DNA of 7,265 nt from an uncultured Lachnospiraceae bacterium (GCA_910589265.1 CAJUTQ010000052.1:1-7265), one strand, 5' to 3'; counted from the first letter of the stretch, positions 1 to 4,709 are shown. Notes: a model not told the origin generated them from the letters alone. Made by a program: numbers and translations.

Positions 1-291
1 ATAGGGGTTTGGAAAAGTGATTGACGTAAGCAAAAAATAGGGATACAGGACGGAAAAGAAAGATTGTCTAAATGGGAAGATTTTTCCAGTACATGGGGGA
101 TAACAAGGGAAGATATAGAAAAAGGGTTAAGATTGTTATATTGAATAAGCTTAAAGGGAAAAGAGATAAAAAAGAGAAAAAATATTTAAAATTCAGGTTG
201 ACTAAAGGTACACCTCCCCGGCACGAGGTTGTTATAAAGTGTTCTTTCTTTTTTTACGCTTTTTTTCTTTCTTAAAAGATGATAGGGAAGA
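1..291. other. Gene-free left segment, purine-rich then pyrimidine-rich
   Basis: I see no convincing gene here. The three forward frames at the left edge each hit a stop within the first few dozen bases, so no gene runs in from the left on the + strand. A 67-codon ATG frame (72-275) is open but has Lys/Arg-rich low-complexity composition, ends in a poly-Phe stretch, and lacks a clear ribosome binding site, so I do not call it. The top strand is strongly purine-rich around 149-190 and pyrimidine-rich at 241-274. A small hairpin (ACCTC 212-216 with GAGGT 225-229) lies between them. Function unknown. Confidence 0.5.
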
Positions 292-321
292 ATGACATAA
301 GCTACTACATACTACTACTAT
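292..321 (+). promoter_or_regulatory. Candidate sigma-70 promoter of a mini transcription unit
   Basis: ATGACA (292-297) and TACTAT (316-321) are separated by 18 bp, inside a short CTA-repeat tract. Transcription would begin near 328, ahead of the purine-rich GGAGCGGAGG (351-360) and the 27-codon ORF, and would stop at the hairpin at 492-519. The boxes are imperfect, so this is an inference from spacing and context. Confidence 0.3.
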
Positions 322-386
322 AAATAGAAAATAAATAGGATTAAATAAAGGGAGCGGAGGATACATTGGAGAAATGAAAGGTTGCG

Positions 387-470
387 ATGAGCAAAGTTGA
401 AATATGGAATCAAATACACCATAATAAAAATGTTAGTTTTATAGTTGAGTTAAACACCAATAAAGGATAA
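387..470 (+). CDS. Possible 27-residue peptide, unrecognised
   Basis: A short ATG frame encodes MSKVEIWNQIHH followed by NKNVSFIVELNTNKG. An AAAGG (377-381) lies five bases upstream, and a stronger purine run, GGAGCGGAGG (351-360), lies further up. It sits between a candidate promoter (292-321) and a good terminator (492-519), so a short transcript is plausible. I do not recognise the peptide: there is no signal sequence, Cys pattern or double-glycine leader to suggest a pheromone or bacteriocin. It could equally be a remnant of a decayed gene or chance coding inside a small RNA. The stronger ribosome binding site is better placed for a TTG at 366 that reads only three codons, which argues for decay. 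Confidence 0.25.
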   Translation: MSKVEIWNQIHHNKNVSFIVELNTNKG

Positions 471-491
471 TACAATATAGAATAATAAATG

Positions 492-519
492 AGCCATGGA
501 TATTTCCAATGGCTTTTTT
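492..519 (+). terminator. Intrinsic terminator
   Basis: AGCCATGGA (492-500) pairs with TCC-A-ATGGCT (505-514, one bulged A) around a TATT loop, followed by TTTTT (515-519). It closes whatever is transcribed from about 300-490. Confidence 0.65.
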
Positions 520-540
520 AATATGATACAGGAAAGTCTT

Positions 541-560
541 GTAGAGGTAGCATGAGAAAA
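541..560 (+). repeat. TAGAGGT repeat, copy 1
   Basis: GTAGAGGTAGCATGAGAAAA. It shares a core of TAGAGGT, then GCATGA, then an A-run with the copy at 663-681. The similarity continues into ATAGTT just downstream of both copies. Confidence 0.5.
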
Positions 561-662
561 ATATAGTTGGCTTAACACTTTAAATATGAAAGATATTTGT
601 TTATCAATGTATACAAAATCCCAATAGTCACACATGGACTACTTCTATTGGCATAGAAAAGC

Positions 663-681
663 CATAGAGGTGGCATGAAAA
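663..681 (+). repeat. TAGAGGT repeat, copy 2
   Basis: CATAGAGGTGGCATGAAAA, followed by CATAGTT. It matches copy 1 with few substitutions and copy 3 (915-930) with a small deletion of GCA plus one base. Confidence 0.5.
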
Positions 682-869
682 CATAGTTCTACATCATCAC
701 CAAACCATGGTACTGATTTCTGGTGAATCCCTCTACAGACAGTTCAAGCCCCAGGCGTTATGATATAGTCAGATAGAAAAGAAAGGGGCTGGTGATACAT
801 ATGGAGGTAAAATAGCATTTATGGGAAGATAATTGTTGAAATACAGTGCTTTCCATGGTAAGATAGGGA

Positions 870-977
870 TAGAAAATTGAAAAGCATAGCACCTCTAAGA
901 GTGTAGCGAGCACTCATAGAGGTGTGAAAAGTGCTTTGGCGAGCACTTCTCACAATGGTAGCTACCACTACTATGCC
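870..977 (-). ncRNA. Candidate structured small RNA (multi-hairpin junction)
   Basis: Read on the minus strand, the outer ends pair (GCATAG, complement of 971-976, with CTATGC, complement of 884-889) and enclose three adjacent hairpins. The first is the TGGTAGCTACCA palindrome (956-967). The second is a 10-bp stem (943-952 with 925-934). The third is a 13-bp stem with one mismatch (911-924 with 890-903). In the second stem the only non-Watson-Crick pair is G-U on the minus strand but A-C on the plus strand, and G-U pairs can also extend the outer stem only on the minus strand. This favours minus-strand transcription. The two larger hairpins both present AGTGCTCGC at their loop side. A T-rich tail (TTTTCAATTTTCT) follows the outer stem. 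A consensus-like promoter (983-1011) would start transcription almost exactly at the 5' side of the outer stem. I do not recognise the family. Confidence 0.42.
871..886. repeat. 16-bp inverted repeat, left arm
   Basis: AGAAAATTGAAAAGCA is the exact reverse complement of TGCTTTTCAATTTTCT at 1088-1103. The two arms bound a 233-bp segment. On the minus strand this arm is the T-rich tail of the candidate small RNA. Confidence 0.6.
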
Positions 978-982
978 CTTCC

Positions 983-1011
983 ATTATAATCTATGTTTGG
1001 AGTTTAGACAA
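983..1011 (-). promoter_or_regulatory. Minus-strand sigma-70-like promoter
   Basis: Reading the minus strand, TTGTCT (complement of 1006-1011) is followed after 17 bp by a perfect TATAAT (complement of 983-988). The predicted start, 6-7 bases downstream, falls at about 976-977, the first base of the outer stem of the multi-hairpin element. It points away from the exported-protein genes. Confidence 0.5.
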
Positions 1012-1055
1012 GATAAATTTGGGGGCTAGGGGTTTATTTGTTGTACATAAAAGTC

Positions 1056-1094
1056 AGCAAGGTGTGAGGGGAGGGAACCTGGCACCTTGCTTTT
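1056..1094 (+). terminator. Terminator or attenuator upstream of the first exported-protein gene
   Basis: AGCAAGGTG (1056-1064) pairs with CACCTTGCT (1083-1091), a perfect 9-bp stem around an 18-nt loop that contains GGGGAGGG. TTTT and a further T-rich stretch follow. It lies only 50 bases before the gene's start codon, and I find no good promoter between it and that gene. It may therefore act as an attenuator in the gene's leader rather than as a simple end of an upstream transcript. Confidence 0.5.
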
Positions 1095-1103
1095 CAATTT
1101 TCT
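1088..1103. repeat. 16-bp inverted repeat, right arm
   Basis: TGCTTTTCAATTTTCT is a perfect reverse complement of 871-886. On the plus strand it forms the 3' foot and T-rich tail of the hairpin at 1056-1094. I see no clear target-site duplication outside the arms. Confidence 0.6.
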
Positions 1104-1143
1104 TACATCAAAAAGGAAAAATATGGTTAAGGAGGATACAGTA

Positions 1144-1791
1144 ATGAGAAAGAAAGGTTTAATGGTTTTAGGGCTGGTAATGGGCATGAGTTTATCTCTT
1201 CCACTACTTTCCTATGCTTCTACTTTTAGTGAATATTGGTATCAAGATAACCAAGGTAACTGGCACATCAAAGACAACAATGGTAATATGGTTACCAATG
1301 CTTGGTTATGTGATGATGCAGTTGGGTCGAATGGTCAAGATGTTTGGTATCTCATAGATTCAAATGGTAATATGATATCATCAGGCTTAGTCCAAGACCA
1401 GACAGGAAATATATACTCATTAGAAACAAATCATAACGGATACTACGGAATGCTTAGATACCAAAGTGGAGCCTATGATGGAGTCTATTTAGATTTAGAA
1501 AGTTCTCATGGAGGTTCCTTTGCTAAAATTAAGAACCAAGATGGAATAAGTGGTTTAAAGGGTATTTATGGATTGACACAAGTAAATATAGATAACAGTA
1601 ATTGTGTTTATACAAGTAGTTTTAACCATGAGTCAAGCGGATCTAAAAATAGAGAAAGTAATTATATTGAAGACAATACTGAAAATGGATATAGTGACCA
1701 ATTAAAAGAGTGGATAAAAGATGCAGATTGGTCTACGTATGATAATGAAATGAGAGATACATCTTCTGGAGAAGAGTGGAACTGGCATTAA
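1144..1791 (+). CDS. Exported protein with cell-wall-binding-like repeats, paralog A
   Basis: The start is ATG 1144, preceded by AAGGAGG (1129-1135) at 8 bases; the in-frame TTG at 1087 has no such site. The product is 215 residues. A signal peptide comprises residues 1-25: RKK, a hydrophobic core, then SYA before STFSEYW. Residues 26-160 form a module of three aromatic/Gly repeats: GNWHIKDNNGNMVTNAW, VWYLIDSNGNMISSGL and IYSLETNHNGYYGMLRY. These resemble the choline/glucan-binding repeats (CW_binding_1 type) that hold proteins to wall polymers. Two cysteines (AWLC and SNCVY) are conserved in the neighbour and could form a disulphide. The 55-residue tail is acidic and Ser/Asn-rich, ends in EEWNWH, and matches nothing I know. 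No catalytic domain or LPxTG sorting signal is visible. A surface-associated role is an inference; the exact function is unknown. It is followed after 103 bp by a closely related paralog with no terminator between them. Confidence 0.85.
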   Translation: MRKKGLMVLGLVMGMSLSLPLLSYASTFSEYWYQDNQGNWHIKDNNGNMVTNAWLCDDAVGSNGQDVWYLIDSNGNMISSGLVQDQTGNIYSLETNHNGYYGMLRYQSGAYDGVYLDLESSHGGSFAKIKNQDGISGLKGIYGLTQVNIDNSNCVYTSSFNHESSGSKNRESNYIEDNTENGYSDQLKEWIKDADWSTYDNEMRDTSSGEEWNWH

Positions 1792-1816
1792 TCTAAAATA
1801 AATTATTTATAGAAGT

Positions 1817-1845
1817 TTGTGCAGATAAAAAAGTATTCATAATTT
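1817..1845 (+). promoter_or_regulatory. Weak candidate promoter for paralog B
   Basis: TTGTGC (1817-1822), N17, TAATTT (1840-1845). The boxes are only partial matches, so paralog B may instead be transcribed by read-through from paralog A; no terminator separates the two genes. Confidence 0.25.
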
Positions 1846-1894
1846 TAAACGTGACTTAGGCGATTGCTTCTCTTATAAAAGAAAGGAATACGAT

Positions 1895-2569
1895 ATGAAA
1901 AAGAAAATAGTGTTTTTAATTTCAATACTTATTATGAGTTTGTCACTTCCATTACTCTCCTATGCCTCTACCTTTAGTGAATATTGGTATCAAGACACCC
2001 AAGGAAACTGGCATATCCAAGATAACAATGGAAACATGGTAACTAATGCTTGGCTCTGTGATGATGCAGTATCAAGTAATGGACAAAATATTTGGTATTT
2101 AATTGATAGTAATGGAAATATGGTAAGTGCTGGATTAGTTCAAGACCAAACAGGAAACATCTATAGCCTTGAAACATCTCACAATGGCTACTATGGTATG
2201 TTACGTTATCAATCAGGTGCATATGATGGAGTTTATTTAGATTTAGAGTCATCTCATGGTGGAAGCTTTGCTAAAATTAAGAATCAAGAAGGTGTGACTG
2301 GACTTCAAGGTATTTATGGCTTAACCCAGGTAAACATTGATAACAGTAATTGTGTTTATACGAGTAGTTTTAGAAATGGTTATCAAAGCAGTATTCCTAA
2401 TGGAACTAATGAGCCTAAATTCAAAAAGGAACACCCAGATGACAAAGTTATTGTAAATGGAGTAGATATAAGTCAATATCTTATTGACGAAGAAACTGCT
2501 AGAAAAGCTGCAGAGGAAAGTGCTGACGAGTTGCATGAAATACTTAAAAATGCACCAGGACTTAACTAA
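1895..2569 (+). CDS. Exported protein with cell-wall-binding-like repeats, paralog B
   Basis: ATG 1895 follows AAAGGAA (1882-1888). The product is 224 residues. The signal peptide is 1-24 (KKK, hydrophobic core, SYA before STFSEYW). Residues 25-159 match residues 26-160 of paralog A at 123 of 135 positions, including both cysteines and all repeat aromatics. At the DNA level many codons differ synonymously: about 10 of the first 30 mature codons, against 2 amino-acid changes. The duplication is therefore old, or the copies were acquired separately, and the protein has been held by purifying selection. The similarity stops abruptly after YTSSF. The 65-residue tail is different: a charged linker, then VNGVDISQYLIDEETARKAA and a predicted amphipathic helix to NAPGLN. 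The shared head with exchanged tails suggests an anchoring module carrying alternative effector or interaction tails. I see no enzymatic motif. A strong terminator follows directly. Confidence 0.85.
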   Translation: MKKKIVFLISILIMSLSLPLLSYASTFSEYWYQDTQGNWHIQDNNGNMVTNAWLCDDAVSSNGQNIWYLIDSNGNMVSAGLVQDQTGNIYSLETSHNGYYGMLRYQSGAYDGVYLDLESSHGGSFAKIKNQEGVTGLQGIYGLTQVNIDNSNCVYTSSFRNGYQSSIPNGTNEPKFKKEHPDDKVIVNGVDISQYLIDEETARKAAEESADELHEILKNAPGLN

Positions 2570-2587
2570 TACAATTAGCAGACCTAT

Positions 2588-2624
2588 AAAAAACAGAGTA
2601 GTCATTAAGATTACTCTGTTTTTT
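2588..2624 (+). terminator. Strong intrinsic terminator (possibly bidirectional)
   Basis: AAAAAACAGAGTA (2588-2600) pairs perfectly with TACTCTGTTTTTT (2612-2624) around an 11-nt loop. The A-run on one side and T-run on the other would allow termination from both directions. It lies 19 bases after the stop codon of paralog B. Confidence 0.9.
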
Positions 2625-2786
2625 ATATATTAAGATTAAATATAGGGAACGTCCCATTCCCATAAGAGAAAATTTCATAAAAGATTTAAGAAAGGTTATT
2701 AATAATATACTCCAATAGCCATCATATTACATCAGAATATACATTTTGATATTAGTTAGAAATTAAAAAATAGATTTGAAATCAAT
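2625..2786. other. Short orphan segment between two terminators
   Basis: No ORF is supported. An imperfect inverted repeat (TAT-A-GGGAA 2641-2649 with TTCCCATA 2657-2664) is present and could be a small operator or hairpin. The segment ends in a second terminator, so a small transcript is possible, but no promoter stands out. Confidence 0.35.
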
Positions 2787-2817
2787 AAGGGCAATCAGAA
2801 ATGGTTGCTCTTTTTTT
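2787..2817 (+). terminator. Intrinsic terminator
   Basis: GGGCAATC (2789-2796) pairs with GGTTGCTC (2803-2810), with two G-U pairs. It is extended by AA/TT and followed by TTTTTTT (2811-2817). No gene lies immediately upstream, so it may be a back-up for the terminator at 2588-2624 or may end a small RNA. Confidence 0.65.
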
Positions 2818-2865
2818 GTGCTTATTTTTGCAAAATTACATCTTAGAAAGTTGCTCTATAATGTA

Positions 2866-3009
2866 TGTCAAATTAAATTTATGAAATATTGAGAGCGTGT
2901 CAACAAGTATTTCATGAGTCCAAGTCAACAATGGTAGATTTTTGATATAGGCTTATGGGACTGCTGTAAATGGGTTATGTCAAATATTGATTTCAGGTAT
3001 TTTGACACA
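2866..3009. promoter_or_regulatory. Candidate resolvase (res-like) recombination/operator region
   Basis: A cluster of TGTCAA-type half sites lies just upstream of the serine recombinase, at 2866, 2898, 2924 (GTCAACAA, a direct repeat of 2899-2906) and 2980. The 30-bp element at 2980-3009 is an imperfect inverted repeat, TGTCAAATA ... TATTTTGACA, about the size of a resolvase dimer site. A second inverted repeat, ATGAAATATT (2881-2890) with AGTATTTCAT (2906-2915), spans 35 bp. ACTGCTGTAAA (2962-2972) recurs as ACTGCTCTAAA at 3022-3032. The arrangement of several dimer sites upstream of the gene and overlapping its promoter is typical of resolvase res sites. The assignment is inferred. Confidence 0.45.
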
Positions 3010-3032
3010 CTCAAATGACACTGCTCTAAAAG
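3004..3032 (+). promoter_or_regulatory. Promoter of the recombinase operon
   Basis: A perfect TTGACA (3004-3009) is separated by 17 bp from TCTAAA (3027-3032). The -35 box is also the right arm of the inverted repeat at 2980-3009, so recombinase bound there would block its own transcription. An alternative TATAAT at 2857-2862, with a weak -35 (TTACAT, 2836-2841), lies further upstream. Confidence 0.5.
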
Positions 3033-3121
3033 TATACCCATATGGGATTCAATATTTTATAAGTTTATAGGTTGCTAGTTGAGAAAGTATATTCTTTATG
3101 AAAAAAGGAGATGAACAGTTT

Positions 3122-3763
3122 ATGGGAGAAGTCAAAAGAAATATGACACAAGATTATGGCACGGATTATGGTAAGTCAAATGATATATTGGGACACTCAA
3201 ATGGGATGGTTTTTGGGTATGGAAGAGTGTCCACGAAAGACCAGAACTCCGCTAGACAAAAGGAGGCACTTCAAAATAAATGTGATGTTTATTTTGAGGA
3301 CAAACTTTCTGGAAGAAATATGGATCGTCCAGAGTTCCAAAAGATGATAGAACAGTTGCGCCCTGGTGATTCTGTAATGGTGGTAAGCATTGACCGATTA
3401 GGACGTAATTTAAAGGAATTGGTTGAACTCTCCTCAAAATTAAAAGATATGGGAGTAAACATTGTTGCTCTCAATCAGGGAATAGACACCAGTTCTAAAA
3501 TGGGTCAACTGTTCTATAACTTCATGGCTCTTATGTCTGAAATGGAATTAATGTTTATCCAGGAAAGACAAAGAGAAGGAATTGAACTTGCCAAACAAAA
3601 TGGCAGGTACAAGGGCAGGCCATTAAAGAAGTTGGACGGCTGGGAGCAGCTTTCAAAAGAAGTTGCTGAAAATAAATTGTCTGTAGATAGGGCTTGTCAG
3701 TTATTAAAGATAAGTCGTTCAACATTCTACAGGCGTAAGAAAAATGATGAGATAGATTTTTGA
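3122..3763 (+). CDS. Small serine recombinase (resolvase/DNA invertase family)
   Basis: I choose ATG 3122 because AAGGAG (3105-3110) precedes it. The in-frame ATG at 3098 overlaps that site and lacks one of its own. The product is 213 residues, slightly longer than the usual 180-200 because of a roughly 30-residue N-terminal extension. The catalytic domain begins at FGYGRVSTKDQ, with Ser37 as the nucleophile. The DRLGR motif is at residues 91-95, giving the two active-site arginines. Next come the SKMGQLFYNFMALMSEMEL segment and the long helix with FIQERQREGI, then the GRYKGRP hinge. A C-terminal helix-turn-helix follows at about 186-207 (LSVDRACQLLKISRSTFYRR). The enzyme makes a covalent phosphoserine link to DNA and exchanges strands at paired dimer sites. 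Whether it resolves multimers, inverts a segment or acts in transposition cannot be read from sequence; the upstream repeats favour resolvase. Two small genes follow in the same operon. Confidence 0.93.
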   Translation: MGEVKRNMTQDYGTDYGKSNDILGHSNGMVFGYGRVSTKDQNSARQKEALQNKCDVYFEDKLSGRNMDRPEFQKMIEQLRPGDSVMVVSIDRLGRNLKELVELSSKLKDMGVNIVALNQGIDTSSKMGQLFYNFMALMSEMELMFIQERQREGIELAKQNGRYKGRPLKKLDGWEQLSKEVAENKLSVDRACQLLKISRSTFYRRKKNDEIDF

Positions 3764-3778
3764 AAGGAGATGTTTATT

Positions 3779-3958
3779 ATGTATATGGTTAGCTTAATTG
3801 TAGAAGATATGAGCAAAAATATTGAGGGTGAAGTGGTTTCAAATGTTACGGTAATCACTGATTTAAAGGCTATAACACCTGAAAATTTAAAACCAGTTGT
3901 AGAGAATCTTTGCAATCTGGCTTGTGAAAAAGAGTTTATGAGAAAGGGGGCAAGGTAA
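3779..3958 (+). CDS. Small acidic hypothetical protein (59 residues)
   Basis: ATG 3779 is preferred: AAAGGAG (3763-3769) is 9 bases upstream, whereas the in-frame ATG at 3770 abuts it. The gene starts 15 bases after the recombinase stop, so the two are co-transcribed. The protein begins MYMVSLIVEDMSKN and continues VVSNVTVITDLKAITPENLKPVVENLC, ending in a Lys/Arg-rich tail. The pattern looks like a short beta-strand pair followed by a helix. There is no membrane segment, signal peptide or recognised motif, and I do not recognise the family. Its place directly behind the recombinase could make it a directionality or accessory factor, but nothing in the sequence shows DNA binding. Confidence 0.65.
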   Translation: MYMVSLIVEDMSKNIEGEVVSNVTVITDLKAITPENLKPVVENLCNLACEKEFMRKGAR

Positions 3959-3960
3959 TT

Positions 3961-4446
3961 ATGGGGAAGCAGTTGAACCTTGTACACGTCCAACAAAATG
4001 GGACGATCATTCAATTTTATAATAAGGCAGATGGTCGCTGTGTTGTTATGATTGAACTGTCACCACGAGCCACATACACGGAAAATACTACATATATTTT
4101 TAGTGTGGCGGAAGCAGTTGAGCAGTTTATCGAGGAATTGGTAGATCGCTCGATTGCTGTCAATGCGGCACATAGAGTTCTAACAGTGGTGACAGTTGTT
4201 AATGTCACCTCAATTCATAAGACAGTTCACATGGTTAAGGGTGGTAGAATTATGGCAAGGATACAGGAATACAGTAGGAATGACGCTCTTAACAATCTCT
4301 CCCTTGAAAATAAGATAGGGGCGGCTGTTGAGGATTATCTGAAGGCGATTGGTAAGCGTCTGAAAAATACCAAAAATACCAATTATCAGATAGGACGGAA
4401 TCCTAAGGTCAAGGACTATGGGGCGTTTCGGTCAAGGCAGGGCTAA
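3961..4446 (+). CDS. Hypothetical protein (161 residues), possibly two-part
   Basis: ATG 3961 follows AAAGGGGG (3943-3950) at 10 bases and lies two bases after the previous stop, consistent with translational coupling. Residues 1-70 look beta-rich then helical (TIIQFYNKADGRCVVMIEL, then FSVAEAVEQFIEELVDRSI). Residues 74-90 are an unusual Val/Thr-rich stretch. From Met98 the character changes to a basic, helical region (MARIQEYSRNDAL, EDYLKAIGKRLKNTKNT) with a tail ending GAFRSRQG. Met98 (ATG 4252) has a moderate AAGGGTGG 7-9 bases upstream, so a separate 64-residue product from 4252-4446 is possible. I do not recognise either part. The low-complexity junction could also mark an old in-frame fusion of two small genes. 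Last gene of the recombinase operon; a strong terminator follows 35 bases later. Confidence 0.65.
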   Translation: MGKQLNLVHVQQNGTIIQFYNKADGRCVVMIELSPRATYTENTTYIFSVAEAVEQFIEELVDRSIAVNAAHRVLTVVTVVNVTSIHKTVHMVKGGRIMARIQEYSRNDALNNLSLENKIGAAVEDYLKAIGKRLKNTKNTNYQIGRNPKVKDYGAFRSRQG

Positions 4447-4481
4447 CCTGTTGTGTCAAAAATAGATACATAGATTGCATG

Positions 4482-4521
4482 AATAGGGTTGTATCATTTT
4501 ATGGTATGGCCTTATTTTTTT
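4482..4521 (+). terminator. Intrinsic terminator of the recombinase operon
   Basis: AATAGGGTTGTATCA (4482-4496) pairs along all 15 positions with TGGTATGGCCTTATT (4502-4516), including several G-U pairs, around a 5-nt TTTTA loop. A T-tract runs on to 4521. The G-U pairs make it better as plus-strand RNA than as minus. Confidence 0.8.
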
Positions 4522-4530
4522 GCCAAAATA

Positions 4531-4560
4531 GGGTTTTTAGGGGTTTTTAGAGGGTTTGGA
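4531..4560 (+). repeat. G-rich short tandem repeat
   Basis: GGGTTTTTAG occurs twice in tandem (4531-4550), followed by a diverged third unit, AGGGTTTGGA (4551-4560). The spaced GGG runs could form a three-stack-limited quadruplex or act as iteron-like binding sites. The role is unknown. Confidence 0.5.
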
Positions 4561-4575
4561 CAGGAAAAAAACGGC

Positions 4576-4605
4576 TACCCAATGAAAAAATCGCTCATTT
4601 GGGTA
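4576..4605. promoter_or_regulatory. Inverted repeat, possible operator or reverse terminator
   Basis: TACCCAA (4576-4582) plus TGA pairs with TCA plus TTGGGTA (4599-4605) around an AT-rich centre. No T-run follows on the plus strand. On the minus strand the stem is followed by GCCG and seven T, so it could end minus-strand transcripts. It lies about 75 bp upstream of the next promoter. Confidence 0.4.
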
Positions 4606-4679
4606 TGGTGGAGAAATGGATCAGGCTGTGGGGATACTTGTTAATTTCAAGATATGGAGTTAAAAGTTTGTTTATGGGA

Positions 4680-4709
4680 TTGAGAAAAGGGAAGTTTGTA
4701 TGATATACT
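4680..4709 (+). promoter_or_regulatory. Promoter of the 218-residue gene
   Basis: TTGAGA (4680-4685) and TATACT (4704-4709) are separated by 18 bp. The predicted start near 4716 gives a leader of about 55 nt to the ATG at 4771. Confidence 0.5.

Larger units (their letters stand above)
520..1055. other. Non-coding, repeat- and hairpin-rich segment
   Basis: No protein gene is supported on either strand. The segment contains three dispersed copies of a TAGAGGT-type repeat (541-560, 663-681, 915-930). Inverted repeats include CCAATAG 621-627 with CTATTGG 645-651, GCCA 661-664 with TGGC 671-674, the ACCATGGT palindrome 704-711, and AGCCCC 747-752 with GGGGCT 785-790. A dense multi-hairpin block follows at 884-976. 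A candidate + strand promoter, TTGTAG (539-544) N17 TATAGT (562-567), lies at the left end and a terminator-like hairpin (1056-1094) at the right. A single + strand non-coding RNA of about 520 nt is therefore one reading; a shorter minus-strand RNA is the other. Confidence 0.45.

Noticed and set aside
72..275. 67-codon plus-strand ORF
   Set aside because: Lys-rich then poly-Phe low-complexity product, no ribosome binding site and no family resemblance; probably chance in purine- then pyrimidine-biased DNA.
302..322. CTA triplet repeats as a microsatellite or CRISPR-like array
   Set aside because: Only a few imperfect units; no regular spacers anywhere in the window, so no CRISPR array.
375..398. 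Resemblance of ATGAAAGG...GATGAGCA to the recombinase start region at 3098
   Set aside because: Only a few matching bases after gaps, and the frame stops within eight codons; treated as coincidence.
450..635. 61-codon minus-strand ORF
   Set aside because: Runs through the terminator at 492-519 and through repeat DNA; no supporting start signal.
2043..2605. Minus-strand ORFs opposite paralog B and its terminator
   Set aside because: Antisense shadows of a well supported gene; composition rich in His, Tyr and Phe as expected from reversed codons.
3156..3474. Other-frame ORFs within the recombinase
   Set aside because: The recombinase frame has catalytic and HTH motifs; these frames have none.
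3727..4208. Minus-strand ORFs opposite the two small operon genes
   Set aside because: No ribosome binding sites; the plus-strand genes have tight operon spacing and good start signals.
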